From: Nemertoderma westbladi
Taxonomy: Eukaryota > Xenacoelomorpha > Nemertodermatida > Nemertodermatidae
Assembly (NCBI GenBank): GCA_032718475.1
Contig: JAUCBJ010003650.1
Span: forward strand, 103,317 to 167,316
DNA: 64,000 bases
Direction of reading: 5' to 3'
Position numbers and translations under genes: made by a program. Each line of letters begins with the position of its first letter. The first letter of the stretch is position 1. The notes beneath the pieces are model-generated. The model saw only the letters and a program-made list of their open reading frames with translations. It was not told where the DNA came from and made no database searches. Positions 35,990 to 48,500 of this stretch are shown piece by piece.

Positions 35990-36450
35990 GATACAATATT
36001 TTCTGGGAACCATCCCAATAGATTCAAAATTCGATGTTGTCAAAAATAGATTCGAGATTCCAAAACTCAAACTCTCATCACCTGAACCCTAATAATTTGA
36101 CATATTTTATAAGCATTAATGAGGCACCTTTTACATGCGGATCTGTAAATCCAATTGACATGAAATTTTAGACCTCCTACAAAATTTCGAGCGGTACAAG
36201 TTGAAACCTTAAAAAAAACTTAAAAAAAAAAATTTTTTTTCAAAATTACTCCCATGAACCAATACCTGAAGAAATATGTAACATTTCAGGTTCCACTTGT
36301 ACAGATCGAAATTCTGTATAAGGTCTAAAATTTCATGGCAATTGGATTTACAGTTCTTAAAATTTGCGATTTCAAACTCGAACAAAATTCGAAACTCGGA
36401 TTTTGAATTAATTGGGATGGTTTCCACAAAATATTGAAAACAAATTTGTG
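35990..36450. repeat. ~460-bp imperfect hairpin (inverted repeat)
   Basis: Arms at about 35990-36205 and 36283-36450 share GGGA[A]CCATCCCAAT near the outer end. They also share GTAAATCCAATTGACATGAA and GACCT around the inner part, in inverted orientation with moderate divergence. It sits in the last intron of ATP8B and could be a MITE. Confidence 0.65.
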
Positions 36451-36877
36451 TCGAATCTAAAAACTTAAAAAAGATATGAATATTAATGATATGAAATGCG
36501 CTGAAATGCATCAAGTAGCTTTTCGCATGCATCCTATACTTTCTGCCGAAACTGTATTGCCAATATGTAAAGAGGACACAGACAGACACAGTATAATAAT
36601 TACATAGAAATTATCAAGTGTATTCAATATTCAGTTCCGATTAGAAACAACCATGTTCAATTAATTGATACAATTGTTTGATATTAAATCTTGAAACGTT
36701 GAAGGATTCAAAATGAACGACCTCAATGTGTCATCAGCTGATCTGAAGAAATGAACGCCTGTGGTATCACCATGGGGATGCGGACAAACTGTTAGTAATA
36801 ACAGACACCAATGGGAACGTGCACGAACTGCTGGTCGGGCTCGGGCCCATGAGCTAACTACCACAGGCTCCGAGCTA

Positions 36878-38965
36878 TAGCTACCACGGTCTCCCAGCTA
36901 GCTACCACGGTCCCCCATCTAGCTACCACGGTCCCCCATCTAGCTACCACGATCCCCCAGCTAGCTACCACGGCCCTAGCTACCACGATCCCCCAGCTAG
37001 CTACCACGGCCCCCCAGCTAGCTACCGCGGTCCCCGAACTAGCTAACACGGATCCCCAGCTAGCTACCACGGCCCCAGAGCTAGCTACCACGGTCTCCCA
37101 GCTAGCTACCACGGTCCCCCATCTAGCTACCACGGTCCCCCAGCTAGCTACCACGGCCCTAGCTACCACGATCCCCCAGCTAGCTACCACGGCCCCCCAG
37201 CTAGCTACCGCGGTCCCCGAACTAGCTAACACGGATCCCCAGCTAGCTACCACGGCCCCACAGCTAGCTACCACGGTCCCCCAGCTAGCTACCACGGCCC
37301 TAGCTACCACGGTCCCCCAGCTAGCTACCACGGCCCCCCAGCTAGCTACCGCGGTCCCCGAACTAGCTACCACGGTCCCCCATCTAGCTACCCGGTCCCG
37401 GAACTAGCTACCACGGTCCCCCAGCTAGCTACCACGGTCCCTGAACTAGCTACCACGGTCCCCCAGCTAGCTACCACGGCCCTAGCTACCACGGTCCCCC
37501 ATCTAGCTACCACGGGCCCGGAACTAGCTACCACGGTCCCCCAGCTAGCTACCACAGTCCCCCAGCTAGCTAACACGGATCCCCAGGTAGCTACCACGGT
37601 CCCCAGCTAGCTACCGCGGTCTCCCAGCTAGCTACCACAGTCCCCCAGTTAGCTAACACGGATCCCCAGCTAGCTACCACGGTCCCCCATCTAGCTACCA
37701 CGGTCTCCCAGCTAGCTACCACGGATCCCCAGCTAGCTACCACGGTCCCCCAGCTAGCTACCACGGTCCCCGAACTAGCTACCACGGTCCCCCAGCTAGC
37801 TACCACGGTCTCCCAGCTAGCTACCACGGTCCCCGAACTAGCTACCACGGCCCCGCAGCTAGCTACCACGGCCCTAGCTACCACGGTCCCCCAGCTAGCT
37901 ACCACGGCCCCCCAGCTAGCTACCGCGGTCCCCGAACTAGCTACCACGGTCCCCCATCTAGCTACCCGGTCCCGGAACTAGCTACCACGGTCCCCCAGCT
38001 AGCTACCACGGTCCCTGAACTAGCTACCACGGTCCCCCAGCTAGCTACCACGGCCCTAGCTACCACGGTCCCCCATCTAGCTACCACGGTCCCGGAACTA
38101 GCTACCACGGTCCCCCAGCTAGCTACCACAGTCCCCCAGCTAGCTAACACGGATCCCCAGGTAGCTACCACGGTCCCCAGCTAGCTACCGCGGTCTCCCA
38201 GCTAGCTACCACAGTCCCCCAGTTAGCTAACACGGATCCCCAGCTAGCTACCACGGTCCCCCATCTAGCTACCACGGTCTCCCAGCTAGCTACCACGGAT
38301 CCCCAGCTAGCTACCACGGTCCCCCAGCTAGCTACCACGGTCCCCGAACTAGCTACCACGGTCGCCCAGCTAGCTACCACGGTCTCCCAGCTAGCTACCA
38401 CGGTCCCCGAACTAGCTACCACGGCCCCGCAGCTAGCTACCGCGGTCTCCCAGCTAGCTACCGCGGTCTCCCAGCTAGCTACCCCGGTCCCGAAACTAGC
38501 TACCACGGTCCCCCAGCTAGCTACCACGGATCCCCAGCTAGCTACCACGGTTCCCGAACTTGCTACCACGGTCCCCAGCTAGCTACCGCGGTCCCCCAAC
38601 TAGCTACCGCGGTCCCCGAACTAGCTACCACGGTCCCCCATTTAGCTACCACGGTCTCCCAGCTAGCTACCACGGATCCCCAGCTAGCTACCACGGCCCT
38701 AGCTACCCCGGTCCCGAAACTAGCTACAACGGTCCCCCGGCTAGCTACCACGGTCCCCCAGCTAGCTACCACGGTCCCCCAGTTAGCTAACACGGATCCC
38801 CAGCTAGCTACCACGGCCCTAGCTACCACGATCCCCCAGCTAGCTACCACGGTCCATCAGCTAGCTACCCCAGGCCCAGAGCTATAGTTATCACGGTCCC
38901 CCAGCTAGCTACCACGTTCCCCCAGCTATCTACCACGGTCCCCGAACTAGCTACCACTGACACCG
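36878..38965. repeat. 21-bp minisatellite, about 99 copies
   Basis: The unit is CTAGCTACCACGGTCCCCCA plus G, with many variants, all in the last ATP8B intron. A ~574-bp block is duplicated almost exactly (37388-37960 and 37962-38534). Because 21 is divisible by three, long VASWGTV-type frames appear on the minus strand; they start and stop at array irregularities and are not supported as protein genes. Confidence 0.95.
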
Positions 38966-39466
38966 GTCTAGCTGTCTAAAATTGTGCGAAAAGTATTACA
39001 TTTTGCGCCCCAAATAGGTTAATCCAAACTGTAACAACCACAAATCCGCAAATCGATTAAAAATGGACAAAATTTATTATACTCCTACAGTTTGCCTTAG
39101 TTCCCACTGGTGTATCCCCGTTGATTGGCCGTTGCTATGCAACGGACAGGGACTTACCTGCACTCTATTTATAGGTCCCTGAAATATTTCCCGAAAATAT
39201 AATCATAATATGTTTAACAGGAATTAATAAAAATGAACAAAATTATAGTTATGCCGGAGTGTTAGTGTTAGTGTTAATGAACCCCATTCTGACTGTGTCA
39301 GCAGTATTTCCACCCAGGTTGTACATAATTGCATTAAACCCAAATCAGGGTTGCCCTTGTCACTCTTTTTCAGTTTAAATTGCCCCTTTATATTTAGAGA
39401 TGTCAGGAAATGGAATGACGAGCGAAGCGAGCAAAACTTTTCTTACACATTTTCTCGGTCGAGGAA

Positions 39467-39545
39467 TTGCTTAGGTATTAAATTAATCGGTTGGATTGCT
39501 TAGGTATTAAATTAATCGGTTGGATTGTTTAGGTATTGAAAGTTA
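39467..39545. repeat. 29-bp repeat, three copies
   Basis: ATTGCTTAGGTATTAAATTA plus ATCGGTTGG is repeated in tandem, with the third copy diverging. A GAGCGAAGCGAGC motif lies just upstream (about 39420). Confidence 0.8.
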
Positions 39546-39829
39546 ATTTTAATTATTAATATAATAAATACATTTTATAAAAGTATTTATAGATAAGTTT
39601 TCATACGAAGAATAGCAGACATGTGTGGGGCCTTCGCGCAGGAAGAAACGTAATCTTTAAGCGTATCATACGGGTTCCACTAATTCAAACGGTGGCTAAT
39701 ATAGTCACCCTCTAGCGGGGGACTGGAAAACTGCTAAATCTTCCACGCAAATCATATGTCAGACTTTTGATAAACTATACATGCTGTATCAAGTGTGGTG
39801 AAATGTCATCAAAAATTGACAAGAGTCGT

Positions 39830-39944
39830 GATTCAAACATTAGGCGACAGACAGACAGTGAGATTGACAGACCGACAGACAATGGTTGAAACAGAGGAAT
39901 CCTAACAATATGCCAAGCTCGCTTATTTAGTGGCTCGCCCCACA
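39830..39944 (-). repeat. Dispersed repeat with GGGGCGAGCCAC end
   Basis: Minus-strand copy of the repeat at 31378. It starts GGGGCGAGCCACTAAATAAG and contains a run of GTCTGTC steps (plus-strand GACAGACAGACAG near 39850). Confidence 0.45.
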
Positions 39945-39995
39945 TTAAATAATTGGTTTAAAACATGGATTACACGGGTAACTATGGTAACTAAC

Positions 39996-40140
39996 CTTCT
40001 TTTTGCTATTTATGTGCCGCAATTCATCCGACAATGTCGGCATACACTCCTGTAGAATCCAACGATGTCCAACCGTTGCCATGGTCACCAAGGAGGTGCA
40101 CAACAGTAAACAAAACCAAAACAGCGGGTCTCGGTACACT
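39996..40140 (-). CDS. ATP8B: ATP8B exon: TM10 and start of C-terminal tail
   Basis: Encodes VYRDPLFWFCLLLCTSLVTM, the last membrane helix, then a basic segment ending INSKKK. The first base completes the Thr codon split by the previous intron; the exon ends in phase 0 with AAG|GTTAGT. Confidence 0.85.
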
Positions 40141-40377
40141 CTGTCATGGACACCGTAAAAACTACAAAAAATTTTAATTAATTACAATTATATTAAATTA
40201 ATTGTAATTAACGTTGATGTTTTTCAGCAAGAATGATTAATAAAACAATAAAAAGTCTATATATACGGATAAAAAGAGATTCTAAAAGAGATTCTATTAT
40301 TAAGATCGGCTTGGTCAATAGAAGATAAATGCATTCGAGTATGTTTAATAAGAGAGATTTGATAATGCTATATCAAG

Positions 40378-40588
40378 CGACCCTATTGGGGCTCGAACTC
40401 GGTACCTGGGTTTCTAACTTCCGGCTAGAAAGTTTGACTAGAAAAGGCCAAAATATGATATCCCACTCCATGGCGAAAAAAATTATTCACCCGTCCTGGT
40501 AGCTCAGTCGTCTTAGGACACCGATGATGATAACCAAAATTTTGAAACCTAGGTACCGGGTTCGAGCCCCAATAGGGTCGGTTGATAT
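40378..40588. repeat. Palindromic tRNA-like SINE pair
   Basis: The plus-strand part (about 40493-40588) has an A-box-like TGGTAGCTCAGTCG and a perfect B-box GGGTTCGAGCCCC, ending CAATAGGGTCGG. An inverted copy of the 3' part (GACCCTATTGGGGCTCGAAC at about 40379) lies ~100 bp upstream. The whole segment is in an ATP8B intron. A functional tRNA is unlikely because the anticodon region is expanded and does not fold. Confidence 0.65.
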
Positions 40589-40727
40589 TTTTAGCTATGG
40601 AGATCATTACCATATTGTTCTATTACTTACATTATATATTTAATTCACCGTCACTCACCCCACAACAATTCATTTATTATTATTAAAAGAGAGATTTGGT
40701 CGTATGCGACCCAACATACGCACTTAC

Positions 40728-40858
40728 GTTAAATATGTCGGCAACACGTTGAATAACTTTGTTGAGAAGAGAATAGCTTGGACGAGGAAGTAGAGAATAA
40801 TGGAACCCCATATAAACACATGGCTAATCCATGTCCAATACTGGCTGTCCAACGCAAT
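40728..40858 (-). CDS. ATP8B: ATP8B exon: TM9
   Basis: Encodes IALDSQYWTWISHVFIWGSI and the following hydrophobic stretch to LFNVLPTYL. The YWT-I-H-FIWGS pattern is typical of P4-ATPases. Phase 0 start after CCCTAG; it ends two bases into a Thr codon. Confidence 0.88.
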
Positions 40859-40898
40859 CTAGGGAATATCAGAAATCAGCTATGGATTATATATTTTA

Positions 40899-41078
40899 CG
40901 CCACAATCTGAATGCCACCCCAAATTAGATGATTTCACACCAAAGAAGTTATGTAGAACCAAATATATTTATTTGTAGCACCAAATTACTTCACCAAATT
41001 TTGAATATCCCTCTCACCAAAAACAATTATTCATCCCACAAAAACAATTCTTTCAGCACCAAATATTTTATAGAAAAT
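40899..41078. mobile_element. Partial second copy of the CCAAAA-rich element
   Basis: Begins CGCCACAATCTGAATGCCAC and follows 21328-21630 closely (AAATTAGATGATTT, TTTTGAATATCCCTCTCACC, AAAAACAATTATTCATCCC, CACCAAATATTTTATA). The G-rich half is absent, so this copy is truncated or is a shorter family member. It lies in the intron between the TM8 and TM9 exons. Confidence 0.75.
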
Positions 41079-41421
41079 TTATTTATAAATTCATTCATTA
41101 TTTATTTCCATAAATCAAACAAAATGTTTAATCATATTATACCGACGATAAATTCACCTTACAAATCGATTAAATTAAATTTAAATCATAATTATTGATA
41201 CTGCGCGATAAACTTTATTGAAATTAAAAATTACGGAATCTTTATATCATATTTTACCTCTCATTAGTAAATAAAGTTTTACTTTATTTCCTATGTAAAA
41301 AATAATAATTAATTATAAATCAAATAAACTAAAAAAAAGAACTAAATCCGCTTTTTTATGATATTTAATATATCATTAATAAATTATATCGAAAGATTTG
41401 TATAAAACTTCCACAACTTAC

Positions 41422-41574
41422 CCTTAAGTTTACCACCACCACTAATATTGCAGCGATGTAAGTAGCGAGGCTGTCAGCGTCATTAGCGACGTAACCTTGG
41501 TAACTATGGGGGTAACTATGGAGACACAATGCACCGAACGGTATGAAGAATACAACGACAGAGGTAAACACACT
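41422..41574 (-). CDS. ATP8B: ATP8B exon: TM8 region
   Basis: Encodes SVFTSVVVFFIPFGAL, a loop with HSYPHSYQGY, and the helix LATYIAAILVVVVNLR. The acceptor TTTTCCAG|AGTGTG is preferred over a nearer TTATAG because it restores phase 0 and family collinearity. Confidence 0.85.
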
Positions 41575-41710
41575 CTGGAAAATAATGAGAATCATAGCTT
41601 CTATAAATGTTCGAGGGATCCGAGTTTGAGCTCTGAGTATAACGAAACTTTTTGTACATTACTTATGTCTGGAACTGAACTTTGAATTATTTATATAGGG
41701 ATAATGAACA

Positions 41711-41915
41711 CGAGTGTTTAAACGGGATGAGACTATTCGGGATTTCAGGGATTGGGATTTCATTTTTTAGGTCCTCGTAGAAAGACCTCTAGTATTCACT
41801 CGGTTGTTGTTAATTTCCAGTCGGGTTTTGGTTTTATAAGGCTTCGTGGCGAAGTTGGTAGAGCGTGGGACTTGGAAGCTCTAGGTACCGAGAATCCCAG
41901 TTTCCGGTGAATGTT
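41711..41915 (+). repeat. Truncated hairpin element plus tRNA-like SINE head
   Basis: GTGTTTAAACGGGATGAGAC at 41711 matches the hairpin elements at 23490 and 27366 but lacks the right end. The tRNA-like part at 41841-41915 (GTGGCGAAGTTGGTAGAGCG) matches the one at 23093-23168. The two modules also neighbour each other in the large inverted repeat, suggesting they belong to one composite family. Confidence 0.6.
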
Positions 41916-42122
41916 GTTGTTGTTGTAAGATTGGTAGTAAGCAATTCAAGGAGACAGTTCATGTGTAGACAAGGACCTTTGCGCGATTTCGGGCTTGTTT
42001 AATACAATTTTCGTAAACTTTTCAGTATATTTTTATTTGATGGTCTTACTGGTATGTAAAACGGGTTTTGAGCAACTTTATTTCACCCTGTTATATATTA
42101 TACCGCAATTAATGTGATTTAC

Positions 42123-42224
42123 CTGAAGTATAACTAAGACGAAGACTTTCTTATTGAACCCCGAATATAATTGTCCAGGGACATAAAGTTTCGGATATTT
42201 CAGACAAATTTTATCATTAACATC
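42123..42224 (-). CDS. ATP8B: ATP8B exon: TM6-TM7 loop
   Basis: A 34-residue exon with YPKLYVPGQL and FNKKVFVLVILQ, aligning with the conserved YPKLY-PGQ-N-FN segment of ATP8B. Phase 0 at both ends. Confidence 0.87.
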
Positions 42225-42923
42225 CTAGAAAGGGAAGCAATTAACAATAATTAATTAATAATCGACTAATATGACTACTTGACAATTTCATTTATTCACC
42301 AGCCTTTAAACGTCATTACAATTTTAATTTTGCGTTTACTACGTTTAGTTTGTGGGAATAGATATGAATATCAATCGAAAATATTAATTTTATTAACCAT
42401 AGAAAAACATAAAACAATATTAACTATATCATAATCGATTTAAATAAAGTAGCACTGTATTTCACGACGGCTAGAGTGGGAATATTTCTGCGAACGAGCG
42501 TAGCGAGTGAGTGAAATAAAGTACTTTATTTAAATCAAATGTCGTATCATTTTCAAGTTTCGCGTTACGGTACCGGTAACGACCTGTGTAGCTTGTACTG
42601 TCTGCATCACTTACTGTGGGCCTATACCTCAGCGTGACCGTAGAAAAGGGTTATCATACTGAAAGAATACTGCTACTTTATTTCACGACGTGATAGATAG
42701 CACCCCATTGCCCATCATTTACTTTATTTCACGGCGTATTTCACGCCGACTCGAAACTAAAAATTGTAACTGCAAACTGGAACCGGAGGTCTACTGTATT
42801 GTATACTTACTGTGAGCTAGCCAGTTAATTTATCTCTTCCCAATAATACTGTGTACAAAAAAGTTAATAACATATTAATACAGGTTTTTTTTACAATAAT
42901 AAGAACTTCTTTATAAAACTTAC

Positions 42924-43038
42924 CTGATCCAAAACGCCCAGACCAAGAACAGGTAGACCAGTATATAGAAAATTATAAACCATAATAAATATTGGATCAT
43001 AGACTGTCTGGGCTGAAAAGCCACAGTAGAACGCGTAA
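42924..43038 (-). CDS. ATP8B: ATP8B exon: TM5-TM6
   Basis: Encodes [20 protein letters not shown] and then [14 protein letters not shown]. The GFSAQTVYD and Y-LPVL-G blocks are strongly conserved in P4-ATPases. Ends in phase 0 with CAG|GTAAGT. Confidence 0.92.
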
Positions 43039-43559
43039 CTGGAAAACAAACATAAAATAATAAGAAAGAAATTAAATTGAGAAACTATACCAGTAATTTA
43101 AGTAATTATAATTTAATTATAATGTAATCTTTTCACCGCTCCTAATAAGCGCGTTTTAACACGCGATAAAATTCATCTTTTAATTTTAACGCGCGATAAA
43201 AAACAGCAGTGATTGATTTATTATACACACGCGTACACACAATTTTTACAATTCATTCAAGGGACTACACGCGACATAATAATACCATCCACGGGAAACC
43301 TACAATTAAGATAGTGTTACAAGAAAGGACATTTGAAACAACTTTAATAGATACTAACGCCATAATACTACTTAGTTTCGGTTAGCTTGTGGCAGTAACC
43401 TATGGAGAACCGCTCACGTATAGTGGCGATCACTGGTCCACTGTAAGGAGAACGGTTGGAATCTGTGCAGGTCCATCCTGTCTAACTGCCTGGGGAGACA
43501 TGAATTCTGACCAATCAAATCTCGCGTATTTTAATTCACTATAGATTTATATCGCGTGT

Positions 43560-43830
43560 AATATCGCTAGGCCAGGGATTACGCACAAAGACTGACTGAC
43601 TACTTTATTTCCAGCGCGGTTCCCCCAGAACTATATACTCCCAAGAGAAACTCAAGTACCCATTTAGCTACCACTTAAAGATGCAATGCAGAGATGCGAC
43701 GCCCTGGCTGGTCCCTTTAAAGCATTCGTGCCGAAACGAAAACTGCCCTGGCCCATGTGAGGATCGAACCCACGACCTACGGGAGATGTGAATTCAATGC
43801 AACCACTACACCAAGGTGGAACCTCGGTCT
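43560..43830 (-). repeat. tRNA-derived SINE
   Basis: The head on the minus strand has TTGGTGTAGTGGTTGCATTG (A-box) and GTGGGTTCGATCCTCAC (T-arm with B-box). The acceptor stem does not pair, so it is not a functional tRNA. The body (about 43560-43750) continues with TTTTCGTTTCGGCACGAATG, GGTAGCTAAATGGGTACTTG and GGAAATAAAGTAGTCAGTC. It lies in the intron upstream of the TM5-TM6 exon. Confidence 0.75.
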
Positions 43831-43950
43831 CCAGTACAGAGACAAAGTTTAAGATAAATTACAGTTTTATATAATGTACCATAAACACTAGTTTCCAATA
43901 AAAAGGGGGATGGATACCCAGTACGTCAAATATAGAAAAAAAATACTCAC

Positions 43951-44143
43951 AAAAAATGCACCAATGAAAAGGAGAAGTTCTTGTAGAAGAAATATCTGAG
44001 GAATTTGCACATGCGAAAGTAGGACCATCGCCCGTGAACCAATAGGAGGCGTTCTAAGTAGTGGAACTGGGCGAAGGAATAATCAGAAGATAGAACAGCT
44101 TGCATACCTTCTTGGCCAGATATACCGACGCCAATATGAGCGG
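43951..44143 (-). CDS. ATP8B: ATP8B exon: end of P-domain into TM5
   Basis: Encodes [20 protein letters not shown], then [17 protein letters not shown] and [14 protein letters not shown]. These are the hinge and first helix after the P-domain. Phase links (2-nt start, 2-nt end) match both neighbours. Confidence 0.93.
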
Positions 44144-44256
44144 CTGCGAGGAGAAATAAGTTAGAGTTGAACTAAATTGTTTGTCTTATTGGAACTAAAA
44201 AATACAATCATCTCAATAAATGTAAAAACATTCAAATAAATTACCACAATACTCAC

Positions 44257-44451
44257 TTTTAATCATACTGACGTCATTAGCACCATCACCAATAGCCAAT
44301 GTGACACTCCCTTTATTTTCTTTCACCAAGGCAACCACCAACGCTTTCTGTAGTGGGGTAACCCGGCAACATATCACTGCTTTACAGCGGCAAGCTGTCT
44401 CCAATAGCAACATCTTAAGGTCGTCCTCCAAAGCAAAGGCTAAGGAACTGC
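44257..44451 (-). CDS. ATP8B: ATP8B exon: P-domain with GDGANDV
   Basis: Encodes [30 protein letters not shown] and [16 protein letters not shown]. The GDGANDV motif coordinates Mg2+ at the phosphorylation site. Acceptor TTTCCAG, donor A|GTGAGT. Confidence 0.95.
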
Positions 44452-44767
44452 CTGGAAATATTGATAACAATAACCGTGTTGAGTTTGTACGAAACTGAAA
44501 GTTTAACATGGGTCTGCTGTATCCATGGAAATAGCGAAAAGTGTGTAGAATAGTAGCAGGTGATAATTATTATTCCAAAATATTAATATTTTTATTAATA
44601 TTATAATATATATTATAAACATTTTTTCAAATTTAAAAAATTAGCTAACATTACAATACATCGCACACTGCTGATCACGATATATTTTTTAACTCAAAAA
44701 TGACATTGAAAAAAAATTCTGGTAATTTTGAATGTGCTCCCTGGGGTACGAAAATAACAAGTATTGC

Positions 44768-45022
44768 AAATATGATAATAAAAAATCACCACGAAATCAA
44801 ACTGATTTTATGACCATTTTGGGTTTTTGGAGATACTGATCACGAACAAAATAATAACACCGAAATATCGTACCGTATTGATTAGGGGATTCTAGGATAT
44901 GTGTCAATGTGTGGCACTAAAAATACAAGTTGCACAATAATTTGATTATCAAAATTCATTACGAAAGAAACCTGATTTTATGACATTCAGTGGTTTTCTG
45001 GGTTGCCGATCACGAATATGAC
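44768..45022. repeat. Diverged direct repeats in an ATP8B intron
   Basis: CTGATTTTATGACCATTTTG, then GGGTTTTTGGAGATACTGAT and CACGAA (about 44798-44850), recur in diverged form at about 44970-45015. The octamer GATCACGA also occurs at 44674 and, inverted, at about 45160. Confidence 0.5.
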
Positions 45023-45408
45023 ACTCAAAAATATCGTGTTATCCAATCAAATTCAATTTTTGGCCTTTGAAATTTTAGGCTTTAGTTTGTATTTTTCGTT
45101 CCACCAGACAAACAAAAAAATGATGGTTGCATTAGCAGAAAAAACTGTAACATGTTTTATCGTGATCAGCGAACTTGAAAACTCTGATACCTTCAAAATT
45201 GTAATATTTCAGCCGAGATATAAAAAATTTCTAAAAAATGACCCCACACACCACCGCGGGTCAATTACATAGCAGAAATAGCCAGGTTAAATAGTCTGTG
45301 TAATTTAATGTGCCACAATATTAACTGCACACATGCCATTAGAATTGTATATTGTGAAGCCTACCACACACCGTGACACAATAAACAGTGCTAATGGGAT
45401 ACACTAAC

Positions 45409-45535
45409 CAGGTAGCACGATGGCAAACTCTAACGATTTAGCGTCCTCATGAGGAGCCGGCAATATTTTAACACCGTCGGGACCTAAAGTTTGATCCAAA
45501 GTTCGTTTGGCTTCGTGTAAACTAGTGCTGACTTC
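45409..45535 (-). CDS. ATP8B: ATP8B exon: N/P-domain linker
   Basis: A 42-residue exon starting EVSTSLHEAKRTLDQTLG and ending EFAIVLPG. It corresponds to the poorly conserved linker before the V-NG-SL segment. The acceptor CTTTATAG|GAAGTCAG gives phase 0; this junction is the apparent source of the adjoining 28-bp satellite. Confidence 0.85.
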
Positions 45536-48500
45536 CTATAAAGTATAAACAAGTACTGTCTTACTATAAAGTATAAACAAGTGCTGACTTACTATAAAGT
45601 ATAAACAAGTACTGACTTCCTATAAAGTATAAACAAGTACTGACTTACTATAAAGTATAAACAAGTACTGACTTACTATAAAGTATAAACAAGTACTGAC
45701 TTCCTATAAAGTATAAACAAGTACTGACTTACTATAAAGTATAAACAAGTACTGACTTACTATAAAGTATAAACAAGTACTGACTTACTATAAAGTATAA
45801 ACAAGTACTGACTTCCTATAAAGTATAAACAAGTGCTGACTTACTATAAAGTATAAACAAGTACTGACTTACTATAAAGTATAAACAAGTACTGGCTTAC
45901 TATAAAGTATAAACAAGTGCTGACTTACTATAAAGTATAAACAAGTACTGACTTACTATAAAGTATAAACAAGTACTGACTTACTATAAAGTATAAACAA
46001 GTGCTGACTTACTATAAAGTATAAACAAGTACTGACTTCCTATAAAGTATAAACAAGTACTGACTTACTATAAAGTATAAACAAGTACTGACTTACTATA
46101 AAGTATAAACAAGTACTGACTTCCTATAAAGTATAAACAAGTACTGACTTACTATAAAGTATAAACAAGTACTGACTTACTATAAAGTATAAACAAGTAC
46201 TGACTTACTATAAAGTATAAACAAGTACTGACTTACTATAAAGTATAAACAAGTACTGACTTACTATAAAGTATAAACAAGTGCTGACTTACTATAAAGT
46301 ATAAACAAGTGCTGACTTACTATAAAGTATAAACAAGTACTGACTTACTATAAAGTATAAACAAGTACTGGCTTACTATAAAGTATAAACAAGTGCTGAC
46401 TTACTATAAAGTATAAACAAGTACTGACTTACTATAAAGTATAAACAAGTGCTGACTTACTATAAAGTATAAACAAGTACTGACTTACTATAAAGTATAA
46501 ACAAGTACTGACTTACTATAAAGTATAAACAAGTACTGACTTACTATAAAGTATAAACAAGTGCTGACTTATTATAAAGTATAAACAAGTACTGACTTAC
46601 TATAAAGTATAAACAAGTACTGACTTACTATAAAGTATAAACAAGTACTGACTTACTATAAAGTATAAACAAGTACTGACTTACTATAAAGTATAAACAA
46701 GTACTGACTTACTATAAAGTATAAACAAGTACTGACTTCCTATAAAGTATAAACAAGTACTGACTTACTATAAAGTATAAACAAGTGCTGACTTACTATA
46801 AAGTATAAACAAGTACTGATTTACTATAAAGTATAAACAAGTACTGACTTACTATAAAGTATAAACAAGTACTGACTTACTATAAAGTATAAACAAGTAC
46901 TGACTTACTATAAAGTATAAACAAGTACTGACTTACTATAAAGTATAAACAAGTACTGGCTTACTATAAAGTATAAACAAGTACTGACTTACTATAAAGT
47001 ATAAACAAGTGCTGACTTACTATAAAGTATAAACAAGTACTGATTTACTATAAAGTATAAACAAGTACTGACTTACTATAAAGTATAAACAAGTACTGAC
47101 TTACTATAAAGTATAAACAAGTACTGACTTACTATAAAGTATAAACAAGTACTGACTTACTATAAAGTATAAACAAGTACTGACTTACTATAAAGTATAA
47201 ACAAGTACTGACTTCCTATAAAGTATAAACAAGTACTGACTTACTATAAAGTATAAACAAGTGCTGACTTACTATAAAGTATAAACAAGTACTGATTTAC
47301 TATAAAGTATAAACAAGTACTGACTTACTATAAAGTATAAACAAGTACTGACTTACTATAAAGTATAAACAAGTACTGACTTACTATAAAGTATAAACAA
47401 GTACTGACTTACTATAAAGTATAAACAAGTACTGACTTACTATAAAGTATAAACAAGTGCTGACTTACTATAAAGTATAAACAAGTACTGACTTACTATA
47501 AAGTATAAACAAGTACTGACTTACTATAAAGTATAAACAAGTACTGACTTACTATAAAGTATAAACAAGTACTGACTTACTATAAAGTATAAACAAGTAC
47601 TGACTTACTATAAAGTATAAACAAGTGCTGACTTACTATAAAGTATAAACAAGTACTGACTTACTATAAAGTATAAACAAGTACTGACTTACTATAAAGT
47701 ATAAACAAGTACTGACTTACTATAAAGTATAAACAAGTACTGACTTACTATAAAGTATAAACAAGTACTGACTTACTATAAAGTATAAACAAGTACTGAC
47801 TTCCTATAAAGTATAAACAAGTACTGACTTACTATAAAGTATAAACAAGTGCTGACTTACTATAAAGTATAAACAAGTACTGACTTTACTATAAAGTATA
47901 AACAAGTACTGACTTACTATAAAGTATAAACAAGTACTGACTTACTATAAAGTATAAACAAGTACTGACTTACTATAAAGTATAAACAAGTACTGACTTA
48001 CTATAAAGTATAAACAAGTACTGACTTACTATAAAGTATAAACAAGTACTGACTTACTATAAAGTATAAACAAGTACTAACTTACTATAAAGTATAAACA
48101 AGTACTGACTTACTATAAAGTATAAACAAGTACTGACTTCCTATAAAGTATAAACAAGTACTGACTTCCTATAAAGTATAAACAAGTACTGACTTCCTAT
48201 AAAGTATAAACAAGTACTGACTTACTATAAAGTATAAACAAGTGCTGACTTCCTATAAAGTATAAACAAGTACTGACTTACTATAAAGTATAAACAAGTA
48301 CTGACTTACTATAAAGTATAAACAAGTACTGACTTCCTATAAAGTATAAACAAGTACTGACTTACTATAAAGTATAAACAAGTACTGACTTACTATAAAG
48401 TATAAACAAGTACTGACTTACTATAAAGTATAAACAAGTACTGATTTACTATAAAGTATAAACAAGTACTGACTTACTATAAAGTATAAACAAGTACTGA

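Noticed and set aside
36858-38850. VASWGTV heptad-repeat proteins on the minus strand
   Set aside because: The 21-bp period keeps frames open by chance. Frames break at each indel and have no start context or homology.
41422-41600. Acceptor TTATAG at 41601 for the TM8 exon
   Set aside because: It gives a phase conflict with the upstream exon. TTTTCCAG at 41575 restores phase 0 and matches the family alignment.
43752-43826. Functional tRNA gene on the minus strand
   Set aside because: T-arm and B-box look good, but the acceptor stem does not pair and a SINE body follows.
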